Positions 24,929-33,005 of a DNA stretch of 41,921 bases are shown here, piece after piece. The translations under genes and the position numbers were made by a program. Numbering within the stretch: the stretch's first letter is position 1; every line of letters begins with the position of its first letter. The stretch covers positions 1 through 41,921 of the forward strand of contig JAKTNI010000005.1 of the NCBI GenBank assembly GCA_029593505.1. The letters are read 5' to 3'. The notes under the pieces are model-generated. The model made no database searches. It was given only the letters and a program-made list of their open reading frames with translations, and was not told the DNA's origin. Source of the DNA: Streptococcus suis. GTDB taxonomy: Bacteria > Bacillota > Bacilli > Lactobacillales > Streptococcaceae.

Positions 24929-25909
24929 ATGGAATATGATTTCAAATATCTAGTCGGTAAGTATGGGGAAGCAGGGGCAAGGGAGAAATTTGAAAAAGTA
25001 TGCATTGAAGCATTTCAAGAAAAATTTGGTCCGAAGGCTAAAGAAGTTGCGGTTTCGAAAGGAGACGATGGGATTGATATCTTAGTAGGCGAATTAACTG
25101 ATAGGCCACTGGTTTATCAATGTAAATTTTTTATTAACGGAATAGGAGAATCTCAGAAACAACAAATTAGGGAATCGTTTAAAACAGCAATTAGTAAGCA
25201 TCCGAATATTTCTTCATGGTACTTATGTGTACCAATAGGATTAAACATACAAGAACTACAATGGTGGTCAACATGGAAAAGTAAAACAAAGGCTCAGCAT
25301 AAAATAAAAATAGAATTGTGTGATGGGGCATTTCTATTGAAAGAATTTAAAAAATGTAGTGGCTATAACTCAACATTTGATGATGATATCAGAAATGATT
25401 TGGAGCAGGTTAGAATTTTCCTTGAGGATGCCAATAGAAGGGTATATGAAGAAGTTTTATATGGTGAAGATGATATAGATGATATTTCATCTATGTACAA
25501 TGATACGGTATTCATTTCGATGTTGAAAAGTGCACAAATCATAGAGGTTGAGGACTTTAAGATTGATTTTTATAATGCAGAAATTGCTAGGCATGAGTCG
25601 CTTAGCAAAGACGATATTATTGGAAAGAGACAATATGATAATTTAAGACAGAAACTACTGTCAATTTGGAGAACTCAATATCGACAGTATAAGCATTCTA
25701 GTGATGGAAATACCTTGATAGATAAAACTTATCTTAGGGTTGAGGATTTAGATTCTAGCACATTAGCAAGTCCGATAAATAACTTCAATTTATTAGCTAA
25801 AAAAGGCATCTTACATCAGCTTGCTGATGATAAGGAGTTGGGCTGGGTTGATAATTATCTAGAAGTTTTGGATAGGTATATGGAGGCAAAAAATGATAGA
25901 GATAGTTGA
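24929..25909 (+). CDS. ABC-3C-type component with PD-(D/E)XK nuclease-like domain
   Basis: 326 residues. The N-terminal 70 residues show a restriction-nuclease-like core: REKFEKVCIEAF helix, SKGDDGIDILVG with Asp 50, and VYQCKFF with Gln 64 and Lys 66 (the Q/E-x-K of Mrr-like folds). WYLCVPIGLN follows, then a helical C-terminal region. In ABC-three-component systems a variable effector protein of this kind accompanies a small middle component and an SMC-like ATPase, which is what follows here. It should cut DNA once the ATPase senses invasion. It overlaps the next gene by 17 bp. Confidence 0.7.
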   Translation: MEYDFKYLVGKYGEAGAREKFEKVCIEAFQEKFGPKAKEVAVSKGDDGIDILVGELTDRPLVYQCKFFINGIGESQKQQIRESFKTAISKHPNISSWYLCVPIGLNIQELQWWSTWKSKTKAQHKIKIELCDGAFLLKEFKKCSGYNSTFDDDIRNDLEQVRIFLEDANRRVYEEVLYGEDDIDDISSMYNDTVFISMLKSAQIIEVEDFKIDFYNAEIARHESLSKDDIIGKRQYDNLRQKLLSIWRTQYRQYKHSSDGNTLIDKTYLRVEDLDSSTLASPINNFNLLAKKGILHQLADDKELGWVDNYLEVLDRYMEAKNDRDS

Positions 25910-26366
25910 TGGTATAAGTTTTCAAGAATATTGTTTGACTCGAAATAGGGTAGCGATATTGTTAAATTTTTTGGGAAAAGAGCATAAGAAAGATACAATT
26001 AAAGATAAGTTGATCATCAGTGATTTCTTTCTAAAATTTCCAGAGTTAACAGCGGATGAGATTGAGCTCAGTAAATTTGATACAAAGTTTTCATATTTCC
26101 ATTGGAAACCTAATTATAAGTTATATAATGCAGTTCTAGCTGATTTGTTAGCTAGGGGTATTATAACTTTCAATTCTGTAAATAATAGGTATTTAGTTAC
26201 GGATAGAGGAACAGCATTCGTTACGACTTTATTTAGTGTAGAAGGGGTAAATTGGGACGAAAAGCTGAATTCTTGTAAATATATAGTTTCTAAAGTTCTA
26301 AACAAACCTGTATCAACTGGTCATGCTCTGATACAGAATAAGTTAGATAAAATACGGAGGGATTAG
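25893..26366 (+). CDS. ABC-3C-type middle component
   Basis: 157 residues, soluble. It reads ISFQEYCLTRNRVAILLNFL, then helices and a short winged-helix-like stretch (YNAVLADLLARGIITFNSV, YLVTDRGTAFVTTLF). Small proteins in this position between a nuclease-like gene and an SMC-like ATPase are the 'middle component' of ABC-3C systems, thought to link the two. It overlaps the upstream gene, and its stop abuts the next start codon (TAG then ATG), so the three are translationally coupled. I name it from context more than from sequence. Confidence 0.6.
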   Translation: MIEIVDGISFQEYCLTRNRVAILLNFLGKEHKKDTIKDKLIISDFFLKFPELTADEIELSKFDTKFSYFHWKPNYKLYNAVLADLLARGIITFNSVNNRYLVTDRGTAFVTTLFSVEGVNWDEKLNSCKYIVSKVLNKPVSTGHALIQNKLDKIRRD

Positions 26367-28259
26367 ATGAAACTGTTATTAAAGACACTGAGATTAATAG
26401 GTGTAAGAAAAAACTATGAAGTACATTTTCATAAGGGGTTGAATTATATATCGGGTCCAACCTCTACTGGTAAGACAGCAATTTTAGAATTAATAGATTA
26501 TGCTTTAGGAAAAGCTAAGCACAAATCATATATTGAGATTGGAGAAAGTTGCACAGATGTAGAGTTAGAGTTTTATATATTGGAAAATCTATATAAAATT
26601 AAGAGACCGCTATCAGCATTTAATGAACCTGTTCTTTTGCAGACTTACGATAATGTCAAAGAAAAATTTGCACAAGCGCGTACTTTAGAAATTGATGCTC
26701 CTTCAAATGAAAAATCATTATCATATTTTCTATTGTCGAAACTTAATCTTACTAACTTAACTATTAGAGGAGATGATTTTAGTTTTAGGGATTTATTTAA
26801 ATTTTCATATTTAAAACAGACAAAAATTGATAATGAAAATATTCTTAATGAGCAGAACTGGGCACTTAATGGGAAAGAAAAAGCAACTTTTGAGATTATT
26901 TTAGATATTTATGATAGTTTACTGGGTGACTTACAACAGAGTCTCAAAATTGAAAAAGAGAACTTAAAGGAAAAAGAGATTAGATACGATGCTGTAAGAG
27001 AATTTCTAAAAATTGCAGAGGTTGAGAACTATGAAACAGTGCAAGTGAAGTCAATTGACATTGATTCTAAATTAAACGATATTAATTCTAAAATAGAAAA
27101 CTATAAATCGGATATTCTGAAAACAGAAGTTGGAAATGATATTAACGATTTAGTAGTTTTGGTTAGTATTCAAAAAGAAAAGTTGAGTAATCTAAGAAAT
27201 AAATTTTTAGAACAAGAGCAGTATATACAAAAATTACAGTTACTGGAAAATCAATATTTTGCAGATATCGAAAAAATTAGTGAGCAACTGGCAGGTATCA
27301 AAGCTATTAATAAATACGAATACATATACTGCCCAAATTGCTTACGACCGATTTCACTTCATGAAGAATCAAGTTGTTCATTGTGTCATCAGAATATGGA
27401 TGATATTGTAATTGAAATCAATAATTTAAAAAAGGAGCGAAAAAAACTTACAAAAAAGAAAAATGAGCTTCATGCTTATATTGATTCAGAAAAGGAAAAG
27501 AGTATTAGAGTAGACCTAGAAATAAATAAGCTACAGGATAATATCAACCTAGATGAAAAGAAATTAGATGGTTTAACCAGACAGTATATTAATCCTTTAG
27601 CTACAGAAATTAGTTCATTATCAATAAAAGTCGGTCAATTGTATGAAGAAAAGAAGTCGCTAAATGAGAGCTTGAAATTTATTGAGGAACTTACAAATTT
27701 GGAAATGATGCTTTCTGAAAAAAGGGCAGAAGTTAAAGGGATAGAAGAGCAAATTGACCGCCAAAAAAATAAAGGTTCTAAAGAGGACAAGATGAGACAA
27801 TTGTCTGAAATATTTTTTAATATATTATCATCTTTTGATTTTCCAAATTTATATGAAGCCTATATTGATACAAAGAACTACTTACCTTATGTTAGGGGGC
27901 GTAAGTATAGTGATTTAGGTAGTTTAGGTGCCGTGACCTTGATAACGATGGCTTACTATCTTTCAGTAATGATTTGTTCAGAAGAACTGCCTGGCAACCA
28001 TATAGGATTATTAATGATTGATACACCTAGAAAAAATTTAGGTTCATCTTCAAAAAGTGCAGAGTTTAGAGATGAGCGAATATATGAATCTATCATTAAA
28101 TATTTTATAAAATTGGGGAAAGAGCGTGAAAATGATTTTCAACTAATTGTTGTTAACAACGGCTATCCATTAATACTGCCTCAATACTGCTTAGTGAAAG
28201 AGTTTTCTTCGGATGGCTTAGATGGATTGATTGATGATTATAATATGACTGATGAATAG
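26367..28259 (+). CDS. SMC/Rad50-like ATPase of an ABC-3C-type system
   Basis: 630 residues. Walker A is GPTSTGKT at residues 30-37. Two long coiled coils (about 185-310 and 350-475) surround a four-Cys zinc element (CPNC ... CSLC, about 322-345) at the hairpin tip, as in hook-bearing SMC proteins. The C-terminal lobe has LGSLGAVTLITMAYYLSVM in the signature region and LLMIDTPRKNLG as Walker B, like DUF3732-type proteins. It is the presumed sensor/motor of the three-gene operon. The protein starts directly after the middle-component stop. A hairpin and a strong terminator (28457-28505) follow. Confidence 0.8.
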   Translation: MKLLLKTLRLIGVRKNYEVHFHKGLNYISGPTSTGKTAILELIDYALGKAKHKSYIEIGESCTDVELEFYILENLYKIKRPLSAFNEPVLLQTYDNVKEKFAQARTLEIDAPSNEKSLSYFLLSKLNLTNLTIRGDDFSFRDLFKFSYLKQTKIDNENILNEQNWALNGKEKATFEIILDIYDSLLGDLQQSLKIEKENLKEKEIRYDAVREFLKIAEVENYETVQVKSIDIDSKLNDINSKIENYKSDILKTEVGNDINDLVVLVSIQKEKLSNLRNKFLEQEQYIQKLQLLENQYFADIEKISEQLAGIKAINKYEYIYCPNCLRPISLHEESSCSLCHQNMDDIVIEINNLKKERKKLTKKKNELHAYIDSEKEKSIRVDLEINKLQDNINLDEKKLDGLTRQYINPLATEISSLSIKVGQLYEEKKSLNESLKFIEELTNLEMMLSEKRAEVKGIEEQIDRQKNKGSKEDKMRQLSEIFFNILSSFDFPNLYEAYIDTKNYLPYVRGRKYSDLGSLGAVTLITMAYYLSVMICSEELPGNHIGLLMIDTPRKNLGSSSKSAEFRDERIYESIIKYFIKLGKERENDFQLIVVNNGYPLILPQYCLVKEFSSDGLDGLIDDYNMTDE

Positions 28260-28456
28260 AGAAAGGTGTGATACGAAAATCGAGAACTCGAAGAAATCGA
28301 TTTTGTTGACTCTCCCACACGCAGTTGGGCAGAACTATAAAAACTGATAAAATCAGTGTATCAGAGTCCGCTCAATCACTGTATCTAGTCTACTATACAA
28401 GATATGAGGGACTGAACAAAAACTAAAAAACCTCCGATTAAAAATTTGAACAATCA

Positions 28457-28505
28457 AAAACAGCTTAGAATTAATGTTCTCGACAACGCAATTCTAAGCT
28501 GTTTT
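28457..28505. terminator. Strong terminator after the ABC-3C operon
   Basis: Arms AAAACAGCTTAGAATT and AATTCTAAGCTGTTTT (16 bp, perfect) with A- and T-runs on both sides. An additional AAAATCGA/TCGATTTT hairpin lies at 28276-28304. Apart from these and the attachment repeat, the 945 bp between 28260 and 29205 hold no gene. Confidence 0.8.
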
Positions 28506-28753
28506 ATATTTTTAAGACTTGCTCAGTCTCATCAGTTCATTTTTTATAAATTATTTATTATGAAAGTCATAGACATATTTACATAACAGTAAAGTGTAAT
28601 TATCAAATTTACAAGAACTCGCTTTATAATACCACATATTATGCTTGGTATAAACTATATAATTTGCAAACTTTATCATTAATCAAGATAAGGTAAACTT
28701 TTGTATTTTCTGGTTCGATTTTGCTTATTTTACTTGAAAATTTACCTTATTTT

Positions 28754-28962
28754 GATGAAATTAGTTGAAATTGGATAAAATTTTGAGTTTTGAAAAACCG
28801 TGAAAACGTTGATATTATAAGCTTTTGAAATTAGTTGCAATAAACAATGCTCCAACCAGGTCTTAAGAAAGCACGTAAAGCTTCACAATTTAGTAAACGT
28901 TAATCCATACGATTATATCAACGTTTCAAAGCACTCAAGAGTTTATCTCATGGGTGCTTTTT
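28754..28962 (+). repeat. Attachment-site repeat 2 (S9/rpsI 3' end with terminator)
   Basis: The partner of 21354-21560. The S9 tail (28855-28903) encodes the same residues, PGLKKARKASQFSKR-stop, with silent differences (TTTAGT for TTCTCA). The terminator (28930-28962) is also kept. It marks the right boundary of the 7.4-kb ABC-3C island; the type I R-M genes lie outside it. Confidence 0.85.
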
Positions 28963-29136
28963 GTTTATAAAGAATTTCTCTTGTTATTTTTGACCTGTTC
29001 ATAATCAACCAATCCAGTAGATCATGTGAAGTATGGATATGCAAGTGGTGGTAATTGTTTAGTAATATATGGGGAAATTTCTAAATTCTTTAGGAAATAT
29101 ATAAGATATTAGACGTCTTCTTTTCTTAGGAACCTA

Positions 29137-29145
29137 TGGTATAAT
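29137..29145 (+). promoter_or_regulatory. Extended -10 promoter of the hsd operon
   Basis: TGGTATAAT, 60 bp before the HsdM start, is a perfect extended -10. Confidence 0.65.
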
Positions 29146-29205
29146 GAATATTGAAAACATTTGGTACTGATTCTATATGAAGAGGTCCAATGAAATGAGG
29201 TTATT

Positions 29206-31764
29206 ATGATTACATCGGAAGAGATTAAATCACGTCTGTGGGATGGAGCAAATGAATTACGGGGCTCCATGGACGCTAGTCGTTATAAGGATTACATGCT
29301 CGGACTAATGTTCTATAAATTTTTGAGCGACCAAACGCTGAAAACATTTGCGTTGGTTTTTGAAGCGTCAAGTGAGGATACTTTGTATGAGGCTTATGTG
29401 AGAGAACATGCTGCACATGGTGAAATGCTTGAGACGCTCATTCAGAATGTAGCGGGTTACTATGTCCGTCCAGAACATCTTTACCAAACTTGGATAAAGG
29501 ATATGAATGCAGGTCGTTTTGAAGTGCAAAAGGTTGCGGATAGTTTAAGCCAATTTGAGCGCAGTATAGCCGTGACTAAGGGAGCAGATGATTTTAAGGG
29601 GATCTTTGCCAATTCAACACTAGATTTGTCAGACACAGCTCTAGGGAGTAACCTAAATGAGCGTAGTAAAAATATTCAAGCTCTGATTCGTTTGTTTGAA
29701 GATTTGGATATGGTTGCTCTGCAAGATGGTGATGTGCTCGGAGATGCTTACGAATACCTAATTGGTCAGTTTGCTATGGAATCTGGTAAAAAAGCCGGAG
29801 AATTCTATACGCCTCACCAAGTCAGTGAAGTAATGGCGCAAATCGTTGCGACAAATCAGAATATCAAATCGATCTATGATCCGACAGTTGGCTCTGGGTC
29901 GCTTTTGTTGACGGTTAAGAAGCATTTATCTAAGGATCAACAAAAAGAGTTAAATTACTATGGACAGGAAAAGAATACTGCAACTTACAACTTGACACGA
30001 ATGAATCTTTTGTTGCATGGAGTTCTTCCGAATAAGATGACGATTAAAAATGGTGATACGTTATCGCACGATTGGCCAGAGGATCCAGAAAGACCTAATG
30101 AAGGAGTGCAGTTTGATGCTGTGGTTATGAACCCGCCTTACTCTATCAAAAACTGGAATCGTTCTGGTTTAAAACCAAGCGATCCTCGTTTTGAGATTGC
30201 AGGTGTACTGCCACCAGATTCAAAAGGAGATTATGCTTTCCTTCTTCATGGGCTGTATCATTTGGGAACAACTGGGACGATGGCCATCGTTTTACCTCAT
30301 GGTGTGCTGTTTCGTGGAGCGGCAGAGGGGGAGATTCGCAAGCGTCTGCTGGAGAAAAATCAGATTGATGCAGTGATTGGACTTCCGAGCAATCTTTTTA
30401 CCAATACGGGCATACCAGTTTGTATCATTATTTTGAAGAAAAACAGACCGTTGAATGAGCCAGTTCTCTTTATTGATGCATCTAAAAACTTTATCAAGTC
30501 TGGCAAGCAAAATGCTCTTCAAGAGAAAGACATTGCTAAAATTGTGGATGTGTATAAGCATCGTCTGGAAGTAAAAGGGTATAGCCATCTAGCGACACGG
30601 CAGGAGTTAATACAAAATGACTATAATATGAATATCCCACGTTACGTGACAGCTATCGATGAAGAAATACCACATGATGTAGATGCTCATTTATACGGAG
30701 GGATTCCGGTACACAATATCAAGGAATTGAAGGTTCTGAATCAGACCGTTGCTGATGTTCTGGAGAGGGCATTTACAGAGAAATATCCTAACTATCTAGA
30801 GTTGACGAAATCCATAGAGGAATTATCTGGTGATATTCTTTCGCATCCTGTTGTTCGGGAAATATCTGAAAACGTTAAGAAAGTATTTTCAGATTATATT
30901 GAAGAATACTGGACAGGTTTACATCAGCTAACCAATACACGCATGCTGAAAGAGGCGATGCTGGAGGACATCAAGCAGCGTCTGTCTGCCTTTGAGCAGA
31001 TTGATATCTATGAGGGGTATCAAATCATTGCAGAAATCTGGACAGAATTCCTGACACATGACGCTGAATTGATTGAAAGATTGGGCTACTATACAGCAGG
31101 TCGGACGCGTGAGCCAAACATGGTGAAAAAAGGGAAAAACAAAGAGAAAGTACAAGATGGTTGGAAAGGTGTTATTATCCCAAATAGTCTGATTGCCAGT
31201 GAGCTTTTTGTCAGCGAGCAGTCGGACATTGACAATCTAAAAACAAGGATGTTAGAGATTGATAGCGAGTTGAGCGAGTTGGTCGAGGCAGCCAAGGTAG
31301 AAGATAGTGAAGAATACAATGCTCTCTTTGATTCTCTCAAGAAAAATGTTGAGGGAGAGCCACAGGATAGCTTTGACAATAAACTGTTGAACCAAGCACT
31401 GAAACAAGCAGACAAGCTATCCGAAGAGTATGCTCTTTTGAAAAAAGTAGCAGACAATATGAAGGAAAAAACCACCATTAACAAGTCCATCAAGGCAAAA
31501 GAGCAAGAGTTGAAAGAGTTGGTATCTGATCGTATCGAACACTTGACAGATGATGAAATAGATCAACTGCTTTACAAAAAATGGTTTGGTCATGTGATTG
31601 AGAAAGCCTTGACCTTAGTGGAAACACCTCTTAAGGTAGAAATTGCCATCATTGAAGAACTCCATAAACGCTATTCAGATACCTTGGATGATATGGATGC
31701 TGAGATTGCCCAACTTGAACAAGAATTTGAGGCTCTGATGAAAGAATTGGTGGTGGTTTCATGA
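29206..31764 (+). CDS. hsdM: Type I restriction-modification methyltransferase subunit HsdM
   Basis: 852 residues. The N-terminal HsdM helical domain (SRLWDGANELRGSMDASRYK) precedes the N6-adenine methyltransferase core: the SAM-binding motif DPTVGSGSLLL near residue 224 and the catalytic NPPY near 309. The C-terminal third (from about 520) is an unusually long, charged, coiled-coil extension (for example KKNVEGEPQDSFDNKLLNQA); many HsdM proteins stop at around 500-550 residues. HsdM methylates adenine in the site chosen by HsdS and is needed for both modification and restriction. Its stop overlaps the HsdS start (ATGA). Confidence 0.95.
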   Translation: MITSEEIKSRLWDGANELRGSMDASRYKDYMLGLMFYKFLSDQTLKTFALVFEASSEDTLYEAYVREHAAHGEMLETLIQNVAGYYVRPEHLYQTWIKDMNAGRFEVQKVADSLSQFERSIAVTKGADDFKGIFANSTLDLSDTALGSNLNERSKNIQALIRLFEDLDMVALQDGDVLGDAYEYLIGQFAMESGKKAGEFYTPHQVSEVMAQIVATNQNIKSIYDPTVGSGSLLLTVKKHLSKDQQKELNYYGQEKNTATYNLTRMNLLLHGVLPNKMTIKNGDTLSHDWPEDPERPNEGVQFDAVVMNPPYSIKNWNRSGLKPSDPRFEIAGVLPPDSKGDYAFLLHGLYHLGTTGTMAIVLPHGVLFRGAAEGEIRKRLLEKNQIDAVIGLPSNLFTNTGIPVCIIILKKNRPLNEPVLFIDASKNFIKSGKQNALQEKDIAKIVDVYKHRLEVKGYSHLATRQELIQNDYNMNIPRYVTAIDEEIPHDVDAHLYGGIPVHNIKELKVLNQTVADVLERAFTEKYPNYLELTKSIEELSGDILSHPVVREISENVKKVFSDYIEEYWTGLHQLTNTRMLKEAMLEDIKQRLSAFEQIDIYEGYQIIAEIWTEFLTHDAELIERLGYYTAGRTREPNMVKKGKNKEKVQDGWKGVIIPNSLIASELFVSEQSDIDNLKTRMLEIDSELSELVEAAKVEDSEEYNALFDSLKKNVEGEPQDSFDNKLLNQALKQADKLSEEYALLKKVADNMKEKTTINKSIKAKEQELKELVSDRIEHLTDDEIDQLLYKKWFGHVIEKALTLVETPLKVEIAIIEELHKRYSDTLDDMDAEIAQLEQEFEALMKELVVVS

Positions 31765-32957
31765 CAAAAGTGAATAGAAGCGTGCCGAAACGCCGTTTTA
31801 AAGAGTTTGAAAATGCTGGCGATTGGGAAGAGCGAAAAGTAGAAGAGTTGTGTTCAATTTCAACTGGTAAGAGCAACACACAGGATAAAATTGATGATGG
31901 AAAATTTCCGTTTTATGTACGTTCTCCTATAGTTGAACGCAGTAATAGATATCTGTATGATGAAGAAGCAGTATTAACTGTTGGTGATGGTGTTGGAACT
32001 GGAAAGGTGTACCATTATGTAAACGGGAAGTATGATCTTCATCAGCGTGTTTATAGGATGTTTAACTTTTCTAAGGAGATAGTTGCAAAGTATTTTTACT
32101 ACTATTTTTCAACTCACTTTTATGATAGAGTCATGGCTATGACAGCTAAAGGATCTGTAGATTCTGTACGCTACGAAATGATTTCAGAAATGTCCATCTA
32201 TATTCCAAATATTGACGAGCAGAAAGTCATATCTTCTATGATTAAGAATTTTGACCGTCTCATCACTCTTCATCAGCGTAAGCTTGATAAGTTAAAAAAT
32301 GTAAAAAAAGCCTATTTGTCAGAATTATTCCCTGCCGAAGGAGAGCATGAGCCTAAACGCCGCTTTTCCGGCTTTACTGACCCTTGGGAACAGCGGAAGT
32401 TGGGTGAAATGGGAAGTACATTTACTGGTTTGTCTGGTAAAACTGCTTCGGATTTTGGTCATGGAGAAGGCACATATATTACTTATATGAATGTTTTTTC
32501 TAATCCAATTTCTAATCCTAACATGATTGAAAATGTTGAAATTGATTTGAAACAAAATGAGGTTGAGGTGGGAGATATTTTCTTTACTACTTCCTCTGAA
32601 ACTCCTGAGGAAGTTGGAATGTCCAGTGTTTTAAAGGAAAAAATAGGAACTATGTATCTTAATAGCTTTTGTTTTGGATTTAGACCATCTGTCCAGTTTG
32701 ATTTAGATTATCTTGCATTTATGCTTAGATCTGGATCGGTGCGAAAGCAAATCACACTTTTAGCACAGGGAATTTCTAGATTTAACATATCAAAAACAAA
32801 AATGATGGATATTAATATTCAAGTACCTAATATTGTCGAACAACAAGCTATTGGCACTTTTTTCTCCAACCTTGACCGCCAAATCGCTCTTCATCAGCGG
32901 AAATTGGATAAGTTAAAAGATATGAAAAAGGCTTACTTGAATGAACTTTTTGTTTGA
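31761..32957 (+). CDS. hsdS: Type I R-M specificity subunit HsdS
   Basis: 398 residues with two target-recognition domains, each beginning with the typical PKRRF ... WEERK/WEQRKLGE stretch and ending in a conserved helix (LHQRKLDKLKNVKKAYLSELF about 175-195; LHQRKLDKLKDMKKAYLNELF at the C-terminus). The two helical repeats set the spacer between the half-sites of a bipartite recognition sequence. Only one complete hsdS is present and no recombinase or second hsdS lies nearby, so specificity switching by inversion is not supported here. Confidence 0.95.
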   Translation: MTKVNRSVPKRRFKEFENAGDWEERKVEELCSISTGKSNTQDKIDDGKFPFYVRSPIVERSNRYLYDEEAVLTVGDGVGTGKVYHYVNGKYDLHQRVYRMFNFSKEIVAKYFYYYFSTHFYDRVMAMTAKGSVDSVRYEMISEMSIYIPNIDEQKVISSMIKNFDRLITLHQRKLDKLKNVKKAYLSELFPAEGEHEPKRRFSGFTDPWEQRKLGEMGSTFTGLSGKTASDFGHGEGTYITYMNVFSNPISNPNMIENVEIDLKQNEVEVGDIFFTTSSETPEEVGMSSVLKEKIGTMYLNSFCFGFRPSVQFDLDYLAFMLRSGSVRKQITLLAQGISRFNISKTKMMDINIQVPNIVEQQAIGTFFSNLDRQIALHQRKLDKLKDMKKAYLNELFV

Positions 32958-33005
32958 TTTCAGTGTGCGCAGTATAGACAAGACATAGAAAGGATGCTCA
33001 AGTAG

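Noticed and set aside
28260..28753. Possible small gene or tRNA between the ABC-3C operon and the attachment repeat
   Set aside because: No frame of useful length with an SD and no cloverleaf; only hairpins and a terminator are seen.
31761..32957. Phase-variable hsdS by inversion
   Set aside because: No second hsdS or partial hsdS copy and no nearby recombinase in this part of the window; the internal helix repeats are normal for HsdS.
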